Of a stretch of DNA of 64,000 nucleotides, positions 20,807 through 30,786 are shown one piece after another; position 1 is the first letter of the stretch; every line of letters begins with the position of its first letter. Origin of the DNA: Armigeres subalbatus (taxonomy: Eukaryota; Arthropoda; Insecta; Diptera; Culicidae); NCBI RefSeq assembly GCF_024139115.2, contig NC_085141.1, positions 71,217,481-71,281,480 of the forward strand, in the 5' to 3' direction. Position numbers and translations under genes: made by a program. A model generated the notes under the pieces. The model did no database searches. It saw only the letters and a program-made list of their open reading frames with translations, and was not told the DNA's origin.

Positions 20807-21579
20807 TTTTATGCTCGCGCATTTTTGACGTAAACTACGTCTAAGGGGAAGATACAGGGTGTAAAACCGAAATTTCCAAATTCAATACCGTCACCAAATT
20901 AGGATAGATTTCAAACGCTAATAGCGTCTTTATCTTTTGATGGATTTTCGAGATTTGCTTATCAATAGATTCGGAAACTCTTCAGCAATTTGCCAATTCT
21001 ATTGATACTATTGATTATCCACGTTAAACTATTGAAAATGTTATTTTTTTCCAAACCGGGTGAAAAATTCAATTCCGTTCATAAATCCCCAACACGGACA
21101 TCAGAGTGCAGTAAGGTACGGGCCTTTTGATCCACTGCTTCGTTTTCTTTGTTTATAAAAAGCCCCATGTTTCGCGTGCACGCGTCATTTTCATTCTGGA
21201 TGTGACGGAGAACGGAACAGCGCGGTTCCAGCGATAGCGCCTGTGGTTTGGTATGTTGTGGTAAAAACTCATGGACGATTCAAATCAAGCCCAACTCAGC
21301 ACCTAAAAACTCATGGATGAGTTGAATCATTGCATGTTTTCTGTATGTATGTAGAATCACGAGCGCGCGTCAAACGGAGAAGCTGCAAAAATTTATTCGC
21401 ATGGATGACTATCTACTAAAATTATGTATTTCTCTGAATCGTGATCTCGTGATTCTACTACCGACGGAAAACAATCTGCCATTACCAAGCAATTAATTTT
21501 ACTTTGATCAAAATTCATCTCGCCTCAAGTTGTGACTAGTAACTCTTAAGTTACTTTCATTGATGGTTCCAATCGTTAG

Positions 21580-21737
21580 TAGGGGAAATTACGGCTTTGG
21601 CAGGTTTTGTTCTATTATTGACAGGGGGTTTTCTGTGCATATCAAAGAATATTGTGGCCAAATTTCATAAAATTTGGTCAATAAAAACCCCCGCCGACAA
21701 TAATAGAACAAACCTGCCAAAGCCGTCATTCCCCCTA
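21580..21737. repeat. TAGGGG hairpin MITE, copy 1
   Basis: Inverted arms begin TAGGGGAAATTACGGCTTTG and end with the reverse of TAGGGGGAATGACGGCTTTG. Arms exceed 45 bp and surround a short AT-rich loop with a TTTGGCCACAATATT-type pair. TA at both edges fits a TA-target (Tc1/mariner-type) MITE. This copy has a shorter loop than the others. Confidence 0.8.
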
Positions 21738-22352
21738 CTTCATACAAGAACATTTGAACTGAGCGCTGCTAATGTTAATGACGACGACCGCGCGACCCAC
21801 ACCATCGCCGGGAATAAAATTTCCGGTAGGAGCTACGCCGATGCCGAAGGTGATACCACGGTCTGCTCTCCGCGACATCTCGAACGAAATGGCTCGCGCG
21901 CGCGGGAGAGCTGCTTTCTTGTAATCAATAAAGTTGAATCTGTAGCCACGCCCCTTTAGTGAGTGTTTGACGGTTACACAATATTTGCAGCCATACCGGA
22001 CAACAAAGAGGCGGGACTAATGAGCCATCTTTATTAATTATAAGAAATACGCTCTCCCGCGCGCGCGTGGCATTTCAGCACCTAAAACTCATGGATGAGT
22101 TGAATCATCGTATGTTTTCTGTATGTATGTAGAATCACGAGCGCACGTCAAACGGAGAAGCTGCAAAATCGTTTTCGCATGGATGACTATCTACTAAAAT
22201 TATGTCTTTCTCTGAATCGTGATCTCGTGATTCTACTACCGACGGAAAACAATCTGCCATCAACAAGCAATTAAGTTTTACTTTGATCAAAATTTATCTC
22301 GCCTCAAGTTGTGACTTGAGAGCTACTTTCATTGATGATAGCCAATCGTTAG

Positions 22353-22545
22353 TAGGGGAAATTACGGCTTTGGCAGGTTTTGTTCTATTATTGTCAGGGG
22401 GTTTCTGTAACTAATTATGCACAAATTTGGCCTATACATTCTTTGCATATCAAAGAATATTGTGGCCAAATTTCATAAAATTTGGTCAACAAAAACCCCC
22501 CTGACAATAATAGAACAAAACCTGCCAAAGCCGTCATTCCCCCTA
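22353..22545. repeat. TAGGGG hairpin MITE, copy 2
   Basis: 193 bp, arms as in 21580-21737 and nearly perfect for about 52 bp, including GGTTTTGTTCTATTATTGTC. The inner hairpin carries CAAATTTCATAAAATTTGG. Counterparts: 28192-28384 (inverted array), 49839-49996, 50613-50805, and degenerate versions near 52320-52440 and 62545-62645. Confidence 0.85.
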
Positions 22546-23814
22546 CTTCATACAAGAAAATTTAATCTGAGCGCTGCTAATGTTAATGACGACGACCTCG
22601 CGATCCACACCATCGCCGGGAATAAAATTTCCGGTAGGTGCTCCGCCGATGCCGAAAGTGGTACCACGGTCTGCTCTCTCGAACGAAATAGCTCGAGCGC
22701 GCGGGAGAGCTGCTTTCTTGTGATCAGTAAAGTTGAATCTGTAGCCACGCCCCTTTGGTGAGTGTTTGACGGTTACACAATATTTGCAGCCATACCGGAC
22801 AACAAAGAGGCGGCACTAATGAGCCATCTTTATTGATGATAAGAAAACTGCTCTCCCCCGCGCGCGTAGCATTACATTAGAAATGTAACGAAAAGAAAAT
22901 GTGAACGAATCAATCGGTTCTTCTCAGGGCCACCATCCTATGCAAAGGAAGAGGTGAGGCGAATATTGTTCAAAGAGCAAATTAACCACTTGGCAACGCC
23001 ATAATGTTGCCGTCCGTAGCAGAATCACGAGTGCGCCCGGGAGGAGATGCTACAAATATGAATTCGTATGGATGGCATCAGTGGCAGCCAGGTGAAATTT
23101 TCTCAAGATCTTGTTTGATTTTGTTGCAGCTTGTGATTGGGAAGGCGGATTATTAACAATCAATCGAAAGATGGAGATGGAGACAGTTCAATCGAAATGA
23201 TGCCGACAGTAGCGAAATCACGAGTGCGCTTTGACGCGTGGTCTTTGCTAAAACATGTGTGCGTCTTCAGTGATTTGACGGTAGTTATCCTCATTTCTAA
23301 TGTTTTATTGGTTAAATACAGTAAAAGTGTAATTAAACCTGATAAATTGAAATTCAGAAATACCCAAGTTTAGTTAAGCTCATTTAGAATATTTTTCGAA
23401 AAGAACAATGAATTGAATTTAAACTAACAAAACTAAACTACTCATATTATACAAAACTCGAGAATTCAATAAATTTGTTTTAATTACATAAATATATTAG
23501 TTCCTTTTAAAATGTAAATTTCATAAGAAATCCAAAGAGTAATTTTGCAATACTCATACACTAGATTCTTCATTTCACCAAACTGTTTGACGTAGTTTAC
23601 GTCGGGCGGTCGTGTCTTGTACACAACCCTTATGATTTTTTTTCCTGAGCCATTCTTTTCTTTCCAATTTTTTAGTTGCCACCCATTATTTGCCAGTCGG
23701 TCGTCAAACTCAGACCCGACCGCATTGCGTTGGTAAGAGCACGCAACTCAGGTCCAGTTCAATCAAAGTTAATTGCCTCTTTCCAGAGATTAAACCACCC
23801 GTCTTGGATTCTTT

Positions 23815-23990
23815 CAGCCAAAGGAACTGTTCGGCTGAACAACATTTTCGACCTTTCGATCAAATGACATTTTCGACGAAATAAGTTTAGGCTAGATGGG
23901 TTTTGGCTAAATGGTTTGTTCAGTCAAATGCCACATTAGGCCAAACAACATTTGGCTTTTGGCCAAATGTCTTTCTGTCAACAACCCTTC
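23815..23990. repeat. Minisatellite of TTTGGCCAAATG units
   Basis: Degenerate TTTTCGACC, TTAGGCCAAAC and TTTTGGCCAAATG units over about 170 bp. Fourth block of the motif found at 1737, 16310 and 17905. Confidence 0.65.
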
Positions 23991-24418
23991 TTCTCTAACT
24001 TTATTTCAACGAGAAATCCTTTGAATTTCAACGGAAATCTTAAAACACGTAGAAAAAAGTTAAAAAAAAACAAGTAATCCTTCAGAATTTGCACACGAAG
24101 TTCTTTTTAGTTTTTCCATGGAAATCATTGGTATTTTCACGAAAATTTCAGTGGAGTTTCAACGTGATGAGTAAGCAGCGTAACAAATTTTAAACGGCGG
24201 CGCAAAATTGTCGGTGGCGGCGGCGGCGCACACCTCTAATTAGCACTTCCTCAGTTATTAATTGAAAACTGTTTTATGTCCGCCATTGCATGAGTATGTA
24301 TCTTGGGTGGCAAGACAATGGATACACTTTGTCCAGGGTGTCGAGAAAGTTTCCAACCCGAAAAAATGCTGGGGTATTGCCTTATTGCCAATGGTATATA
24401 AACGGGAATGAGGCGATT

Positions 24419-25220
24419 GAGCATGAGCATGAGCAGGATAACCGTACAATTCGTAGTTGCTACTCCGTGATTGACTAGAACTTGCGAAATTGCACAGGGA
24501 ACCAATTGAATGGAGCTTGGGTTTAGCTATCATTCTCAATGTGCAAATTTCGGAAATTCAATGCATTTTACTAAGTCAATTACGGCGCCGGCCACGTCCT
24601 TACGGTCATCAAGGGAAGGAAGGATTATTAGTTCAACTCTCGTTGCTACTAGAGACCGAGTATACCTCTGCATCTCCTTGATAGTCTTAGGATAGGATAT
24701 TGTTTTAGTATGAAGGGATATATTATCTGGATTCACTTTGGTAAGTGATGCGATCTATGGGATAGGAATATATGAATGAGAATTAGAAGTACTAGAGTAA
24801 TGAGAAAGTATTAAAGTGAATTCTAATGGGATTCATTTTTTACTATTAGAATTTTAATGTTATTGGATTCTAATACCACGCACACGTCTATACACCATCG
24901 CTACCCGCACATCAACCTCACACATTCTCACTTGTATGAGGCCTGCACGAGCGTAGCGACCGTATATAGCATTCGTATGCGGGTACAAATGAATACCAAT
25001 CTATTTGTACATTTTATTTACTGCTACTAAGTAACAGGCAGCTTTTTATAACAATTCTATATTTAGAATCATACTTGCTAGCAATGAGAATTTGATTTGC
25101 AAAGAGATTGAGTTATATGATTAATGAAATTATCTAATAGGAAATTAGAAAGGGCCAGGGATCAAACCTTTAATCTTCTGCTTATGAGGCAGAAGCAGTG
25201 ACACAAGGCCACCAAGCACC
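24419..25220 (-). mobile_element. Long tRNA-headed SINE-like retroposon, minus copy
   Basis: Flanked by a 27-bp duplication starting TGGTATATAAACG and ending GAATGAGGCGATT (24392-24418 and 25221-25247, one mismatch). On the minus strand it starts at about 25217 with a tRNA-like head: GCTTGGTGGCC, a perfect 7-bp anticodon stem CTTCTGC/GCAGAAG around CTCATAA (anticodon CAT), and GTTTGATCCC. It ends with CTCATGCTCATGCTC repeats after GGAGTAGCAACTACG. The body includes the GGCCGGCGCCG core. It sits in hAT-type element 1. Confidence 0.85.
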
Positions 25221-25557
25221 TGGTATATAAACGTGAATGAGGCGATTTATCACAAACTACTTCTTCTCTTATTATAACTCTATTTATCGCAAAACAGTTA
25301 TTTGACTTTGAAAAGCGCAATCGAAACTCCGTATATAATTTAAAACCAATTAAATAAAAATTCCGCGGAAAAAAAAAATTTCGTTTCGTTTCGAAAAATT
25401 TCGAATTAAATATACCCTGATTTCGTATCGTTTCGATGACCCGAAAGTAAATTTATATTTCGTTTCGTTTCGTTTCGAATCAACATAGACATTTTAAATT
25501 TCGTTTCGTTTCGTTTCGTTAGGAAAAAGTGTGTTATCGCATACCCTTACGCGAAAC

Positions 25558-26016
25558 GTTCGAATAGAGTTCACCGCCGTCCCAAATTGACTATCTACAA
25601 AACACTCATTAGACCAGTAGTCCTATACGGACACGAGACCTGGACAATGCTCGTAAAGGATCAACGCGCACTTGGAGTTTTCGAGAGGAAAGTGTTGCGT
25701 ACTATCTATGGCGGGGTGCAAATGAAAGGCGGTACATGGAAGAAGCCGAATGAACCACGAGTTGCATCAGCTGTTGGGAAAGCCAACCATCTTTCACACC
25801 GCGAAAATCGAAAGACTGCATTGGGCCGGGCACGTAGCCAGCATGTCGGGTATTAACCTGGTGAAAATGATTCTCGACAACGATCCGACGGGCACAAGAG
25901 GGCGAGATGCGCAGCAAGTAAGGTGGATCGGTCAGGTGGAAAACGGTTTTTGGACCCACCGCAGACTACGTGGCTGGGTGGAGAAATTTTGTATTTACTG
26001 CACAGGCTACTCCTAG
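25558..26016 (+). pseudogene. RTE-like reverse transcriptase fragment, 3' half
   Basis: Continues the protein interrupted at 7528: TIYKTLIRPVVLYGHETWTM, then VFERKVLRTIYGGVQ and MNHELHQLLGKPT...HTAKIERLHWAGHVASM, then DPTGTRGRDAQQVRW. These are the conserved C-terminal motifs of RTE-like ORFs. One frameshift lies between GGTWKKP and MNHELH (about 25750). It ends near 26016. Confidence 0.85.
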
Positions 26017-26019
26017 TCT

Positions 26020-27112
26020 AGCCCCTAGTCTTAGAAACAATAATAAGGTATATCGTTTCTCTTCCAAAATCCCAGAATCAACATATCCAACTTGGTGAAT
26101 TCCGAAGCATTACTTACCGAAAGACGTCTTCGTAGTTGAGAGCATAGATTAGAACGCAACGATGCAGTTAAAATGACCATGACTTCAATGGAAGAATATT
26201 TACGACTACATACAGTACGCCAACATCCTGTATCTAGAGGCAAGATGCCTTCAAAATCTGCGTTGGCATCCAGCGTAAAAACGACACGAACACCCTGTGA
26301 AAATCAGTTGTATAAATCTTTACATCAAGTTACTCTACCTACAGTCTATATTATGCAATATAGCTTGTAATCTGAACAGGCTATTAAATTTTTCAGGATT
26401 AAATATTATTCTAATTAGGAAACAATACGGTACATTCGTTCGGCCGAAGCAGTGGAACTCATACGGTACTCTAGTGCACTTGCAGTTTCACCGTGCTTTT
26501 ATGGTTGCACGTAGCACATGTCTTATGTACATTTTGAAGGTAAAATATGAAACATGCACTGCTTCGTTAGTGGTTTCCGTTCTAGTCTGCTAGCATCAAC
26601 AGTTCGTTACCGTCTGGAAATTGTTTTACTACGACTGATGATAAAATATTACCACACGATAGTATGACACAACATGATTTCAATTACCATCTTATTTTCA
26701 TTCCACTTCTTGTCATATGGAATACGATATAAGTAAATAAAGTAACAACAGATCGGGTGATATGCTAAGCTCATGTTTCAGGGACATCCTCGAGTCCCTT
26801 AGATTCCCTCCCATTGAGTAGCCAGAATTTCGGACAACAACCCGGTGAAAATGGATTTCTAAGGCCAGTTCGGCCTTAGTTTAACCCTTTATAAGGCAGT
26901 GGCAACTATATTGCCACCAACAAATTAATTTTTTTTCTATTTTTTAACAAGAGCTCTACTTATTATTTCCCATGTAGAGGCTTTATTTGCTTCCTAGTAA
27001 CACCCCAGATGAATTTGAGCCATAAAAAAATGAAATGTTAATTTAAGAACAGTTTTTATACGAACAGATCGTAAGTTTCGAGTGGAAGAAGGATTTTCAG
27101 TTATAATTCGTT
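26020..27112. other. Unrecognised DNA before array copy 2
   Basis: No gene supported. A short palindromic repeat GGCAGTGGCAACTATATTGCC near 26896 recurs at about 35565, and CCAGTTCGGCCTTAGTTT near 26863 relates to 6338. The sequence abutting the array (ending AATTCGTT plus A8) is unlike the other two array flanks. Confidence 0.5.
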
Positions 27113-28191
27113 AAAAAAAATCATAAGGGTTGTGTACAAGACACGACCGCCCGACGTAAACTACGTGAAACAGTTTGGTGAAATGAAGAATCTAGTGTAT
27201 GAGTATTACAAAATTACTCTTTGGATTTCTTATGAAATTTACATTTTAAAAGGAACTAATATATTTATGTAATTAAAACAAATTTATTGAATTCTCGAGT
27301 TTTGTATAATATGAGTAGTTTAGTTTTGTTTGTTTAAATTCAATTCATTGTTCTTTTTCGAAAAATATTCTAAATGAGCCTTACTAAACTTGGGTATTTA
27401 TAAATTTCAATTTATCAGGTTTAATTGCACTTTTTACTGTATTTAACCATTAAAACTTTAGAAATGAGGATAACTACCGTCAAATCACTGAAGACGCACA
27501 CATGTTTTTGCAAAGACCACGCGTGAAAGCGCACTCGTGATTTCGCTACTGTCGGCATCATTTCGATTGAACTGTCTCCATCTCCATCCGCCTTCCCAAT
27601 CACAAGCTGCAACAAAATCAAACAAGATCTTGAGAAAATTTCACCTGGCTGCCACTGATGCCATCCATACGAATTCATATTTGTAGCATCTCCTCCCGGG
27701 GCGCACTCGTGATTCTGCTACGGACGGCAACATTATGGCGTTGCCAAGTGGTTAATTTGCTCTTTGAACAATATTCGCCTCACCTCTTCCTTTGCATAGG
27801 ATGGTGGCCCTGAGAAGAACCGATTGATTCGTTCACATTTTCTTTTCGTTACATTTCTAATGTAATGCCACGCGCGCGGGGGAGAGCAGTTTTCTTATCA
27901 TCAATAAAAATGGCTCATTAGTCCCGCCTCTTTGTTGTCCGGTATGGCTGCAAATATTGTGTAACCGTCAAACACTCAACAAAGGTGCGTGACTACAGAT
28001 TCAACTTTACTGATCACAAGAAAGCAGCTCTCCCGCGCGCGCGAGCCATTTCGTTCGAGAGAGCAGACCGTGGTACCACCTTCGGCATCGGCGGAGCTCC
28101 TACCGGAAATTTTATTCCCGGCGATGGTGTGGATCGCGCGGTCGTCGTCATTAACATTAGCAGCGCTCAGATTAAATTTTCTTGTATGAAG

Positions 28192-28384
28192 TAGGGGGAA
28201 TGACGGCTTTGGCAGGTTTTGTTCTATTATTGTCGGGGGGGTTTTTGTTGACCAAATTTTATGAAATTTGGCCACAATATTCTTTGATATGCAAAGAATG
28301 TAAAGGCCAAATTTAAGCATAATTAGTTACAGAAACCCCCTGACAATAATAGAACAAAACCTGCCAAAGCCGTAATTTCCCCTA
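28192..28384. repeat. TAGGGG hairpin MITE in array copy 2
   Basis: Inverted counterpart of 22353-22545, with arms intact and TA at both ends. Only one such hairpin is present in this array copy. Confidence 0.85.
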
Positions 28385-29160
28385 CTAACGATTGGCTACA
28401 CCATCAATGAAAGTAGCTCACAGTCACAACTTGAGGCGAGATGAATTTTGATCAAAGTAAAACTTAATTGCTTGGTGATGGCAGATTGTTTTCCGTCGGT
28501 AGTAGAATCACGAGATCCCGATTCAGAGAAAGACCTATAATTTTAGAAGATAGTCATCCATGCGAATACATTTTTGCAGCTTCTCCGTTTGACGCGCGCT
28601 CGTGATTCTACATACATACAGAAAACATACGATGATTCAACTCATCCATGAGTTTTTAGGTGCTGAGTTGGGCTTGATTTGAATCGTCCATGAGTTTTTA
28701 CCACAACATACCAAACCACAGGCGCTATCGCTGGAACCGCGCTGGTCCGTTCTCCGTGACATCCAGAATGAAAATGACGCGTGCACGCGAAACATGGGGC
28801 TTTGGATAAACAGAGAAAACGAAGCAGTGGATCAAAAGGCCCGTACCTTACTGCACTCTGATGTCCGTGTTGGGGATTTATGAACGGAATTGAATTTTTC
28901 ACCCGGTTTGGAAAGAAATAACATTTTCAATAGTTTAACGTGGATAATCAATAGTATCAATAGAATTGGCAAATTGCTGGAGAGTTTCCGAATCTATTGA
29001 TAAGCAAATCTCGAAAATCCATCGAAAGATAAAGACGCTATTAGCGTTTGAAATCTATCCTAATTTCGTGACGGTTTCGAATTTGGAAGTTTCGGTTTTA
29101 CACCCTGTATCTGAGTCTTTCCCTTAGACGTAGTTTACGTCAAAAATGCGCGTGCAAAAA

Positions 29161-29196
29161 CACGTCCGTACGTGCTGCTGTCTTGAACTGGAATGA
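29161..29196 (-). promoter_or_regulatory. Solo Jockey-type internal promoter, minus
   Basis: Minus strand: CATTCC initiator with A at 29194 and GGACGTG at 29167-29161 (+28 to +34). Counterpart of 20771-20806, again abutting a palindromic box (29127-29141). Confidence 0.75.
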
Positions 29197-29404
29197 GGCT
29201 GATTGCGCCACGCGCGCGGGGGAGAGCATTTTTCTTATAACCAATGAAGATGGCTCATTAGCCCCTCCTCTTTGTTGTCTGGTATGACTGCAAATATTGT
29301 GTAACCGTCAAACACTCACCAAAGGGGCGTGGCTACAGGTTCAACTTTATTAATTACAAGAAAGCAGCTCGGCGGAGTGCCTCCTGGAATCGCTAGCAGA
29401 CACG

Positions 29405-29439
29405 CATTCCAGTTCGAGACAGCAACACGTACGGACGTG
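29405..29439 (+). promoter_or_regulatory. Internal promoter of Jockey copy A
   Basis: CATTCC with A+1 at 29406 and GGACGTG at 29433-29439, +28 to +34. The (A/G)G(A/T)CGTG downstream promoter element at this spacing is established for Drosophila Jockey-clade elements. It makes the leader self-sufficient for transcription after reinsertion. Confidence 0.75.
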
Positions 29440-29533
29440 TTTTTTGCTCGCGCATTTTTTCGAAGTGTTTTTTCTCGTTCGTTCGCTGTTTACGTTTTCG
29501 CTCGCGTTGGCGTTATTTTCTCCCGGACCCGTC

Positions 29534-30786
29534 ATGGGAGACTCGGTGGCCGATTCGGTCGCTGGAAAAGTGCCTAAGCGCACTGCTCTTGGAGGCGCGG
29601 GTAACCCCTCCAAGCAGCTTTTGCAGAGCAACGTGTTCTCGCCGTTGCCGCTTGATGACGCCGGCAATCCGCCGAAAAAGAGGAAGAAGCAGCAATCGCA
29701 GCTGCCGCAGGTGCAACCGGAGCGGAAGGAGAAGTGCCCGCCCGTGTTTGTGAAGGGCGATCCGCCGGATTTACGCCCAAAAATTCGCCAGCTGATCGCT
29801 AAGGGGCTGAAATGTACTTTTCGGCTCTGCAGCGAGGGCGTGAAAGTGATGCCGGCCAACCGGGACCATCATCAATCCGTCGTGGAGTTCCTCGAGGTCC
29901 ACAAGTATGAGTACTACACTCATGACCATCCCGGCACGAAGCCGCTCAAGGCTTTGCTGCGAGGACTTCACGACATGAAGGAGGAAGAGCTCCAAGCAGA
30001 GCTTGAAAATTGCGGACTGAAGCCAGTAGCCGTCCACAAGATCGCTCGTCACGACAAGGCGAGGAAATATCGCGACCAGCTTTACCTGATCCATCTGGAG
30101 CACGGCTCCACTACCTGGAAGGACCTGAAGCTGGTTGACGTTATAAATTACACCGTCGTTGACTGGGAGCGATATCGGCCAGTGCACCGCGATGTAACGC
30201 AATGCACCAACTGCTTCAATTTCGGGCACGGCACCAGGAACTGCCGCATGAAGCCGCGCTGCAACAAGTGTGGCGAACCCCATCCGACTGACGAGTGCGA
30301 CAAAATGGAGGTGGCCGATCCCAAGTGCGCCAACTGTGGCGACAAACATCAGGCCACCACAAAGGGCTGCCCAAAGCGAGCCGAGTTCCTGGAAATCCGG
30401 AAGAAGGCTTCCACCAGGACCATGCCGAAGAAGAACCGTGTTCCTGTAATCAACGAGGTGAACTTTCCAGCCATCCCTGCTCCCCGTCGTGTGATTCCAA
30501 TACTCCCACCGCTACAGCCGCACAAGCGACTGGCAGCGGCAGCTGCATCGGTCCAAGCTCCAACATCGTCGGCACCATCCACCAGCGAATGGCCCCGCTC
30601 CCTCCTCCTGGGTTCCGTCGGCAGTCGGAGAACGAAGCCGTCCCACCGGAGGAATCTGCCCCGCTGTACACTCCGGAGCAACTGATGCCGATCTTCGCGC
30701 AGCTCGCCACTCGACTGCGCGGCTGCAAAACCCGATTCGACCAGGTCTTCACACTTGGCATGTTCATCATTGAAAATGGCTGCTAG
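29534..30786 (+). pseudogene. Gag-like ORF1 of Jockey copy A (one frameshift)
   Basis: Begins MGDSVADSVAGKVPKRTALG; basic patch PPKKRKKQQSQ near residue 55. A central RNA-binding region includes FRLCSEGVKVMPANRDHHQS and LKALLRGLHDMKEEEL. Three zinc knuckles follow: CTNCFNFGHGTRNC, CNKCGEPHPTDEC and CANCGDKHQATTKGC (about residues 220-275). One C is missing from a C run near 30593 relative to copy B, which moves the reading from SEWPR into a short false end at 30685. The true frame ends FIIENGC at 30786. The start was chosen at the ATG shared by copies A, B and C; the upstream in-frame part has no ATG that all copies share. Confidence 0.9.

Larger units (their letters stand above)
21297..22870 (+). 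repeat. 780-bp tandem duplication inside array copy 1
   Basis: Two consecutive copies each begin CAGCACCTAAAA(A)CTCATGG and run through the TAGGGG hairpin element and a CG-ended element. Copy 3 has the same duplication (about 49556-51130); inverted copy 2 has a single unit (about 27850-28665). Confidence 0.8.
18995..23643 (+). mobile_element. 4.65-kb non-coding array, copy 1
   Basis: Starts at GACGTAAACTACGTC and ends ...GGGCGGTCGTGTCTTG...CTTATGA plus a T run. It matches 47251-51905 almost base for base and, inverted, 27113-35200. Flanks of all three differ, so the termini are real. Internal boxes lie at 18995, 19630, 20827 and (outer end) 23589; each of the first three is preceded by T5-T6. 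Interior blocks are a TATA-type promoter-like block, a Jockey-promoter segment (20771-20806), CG-rich inverted-repeat elements and two TAGGGG hairpins. A tandem duplication of about 780 bp (21297-22075 and 22076-22870) is present. No protein-like frame is conserved. Confidence 0.85.
8242..24238. mobile_element. hAT-type element 2, nested in element 1
   Basis: Terminal inverted repeats TAGAGCTGTGCGCCG (left) and, read inward from the right, TAGAGGTGTGCGCCG. They are flanked by a perfect 8-bp duplication ATTAGCAC (8234-8241 and 24239-24246). GGCGGCGGCG runs sit just inside both ends. The 8-bp duplication and TAGAG start fit the hAT superfamily. Recognisable own sequence is only a few hundred bases at each end; the interior is filled by a Jockey-clade element, minisatellites and array copy 1. 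No transposase gene is seen. Confidence 0.85.
7529..25549. mobile_element. hAT-type element 1, split by later insertions
   Basis: Ends are TAAGCATATGCGGTA on the left and, read inward from the right, TAAGGGTATGCGATA. They are flanked by a perfect 8-bp duplication CGCGAAAC (7521-7528 and 25550-25557). Removing everything between restores a continuous RTE-like coding sequence, which proves the boundaries. Both ends carry many TTTCGTTTCG / CGAAAC subterminal motifs and TTCCGCGGAA palindromes, typical transposase-binding architecture. An 8-bp duplication points to the hAT superfamily. Own sequence is roughly 7529-8241 and 24247-25549, and the latter contains an 802-bp SINE. No transposase frame is visible, so it is non-autonomous or gutted. 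Confidence 0.85.

Noticed and set aside
7529..25549. LTR retrotransposon with array copies as terminal repeats
   Set aside because: The 4.65-kb repeats flank no gag-pol, lack TG...CA ends and primer-binding sites, and occur in both orientations with unrelated flanks.
29771..30349. 192-residue minus-strand frame opposite ORF1 of Jockey copy A (also 63369-63947)
   Set aside because: Mirror of the GC-rich ORF1 coding sequence; no domain, and it disappears where ORF1 codon use changes.
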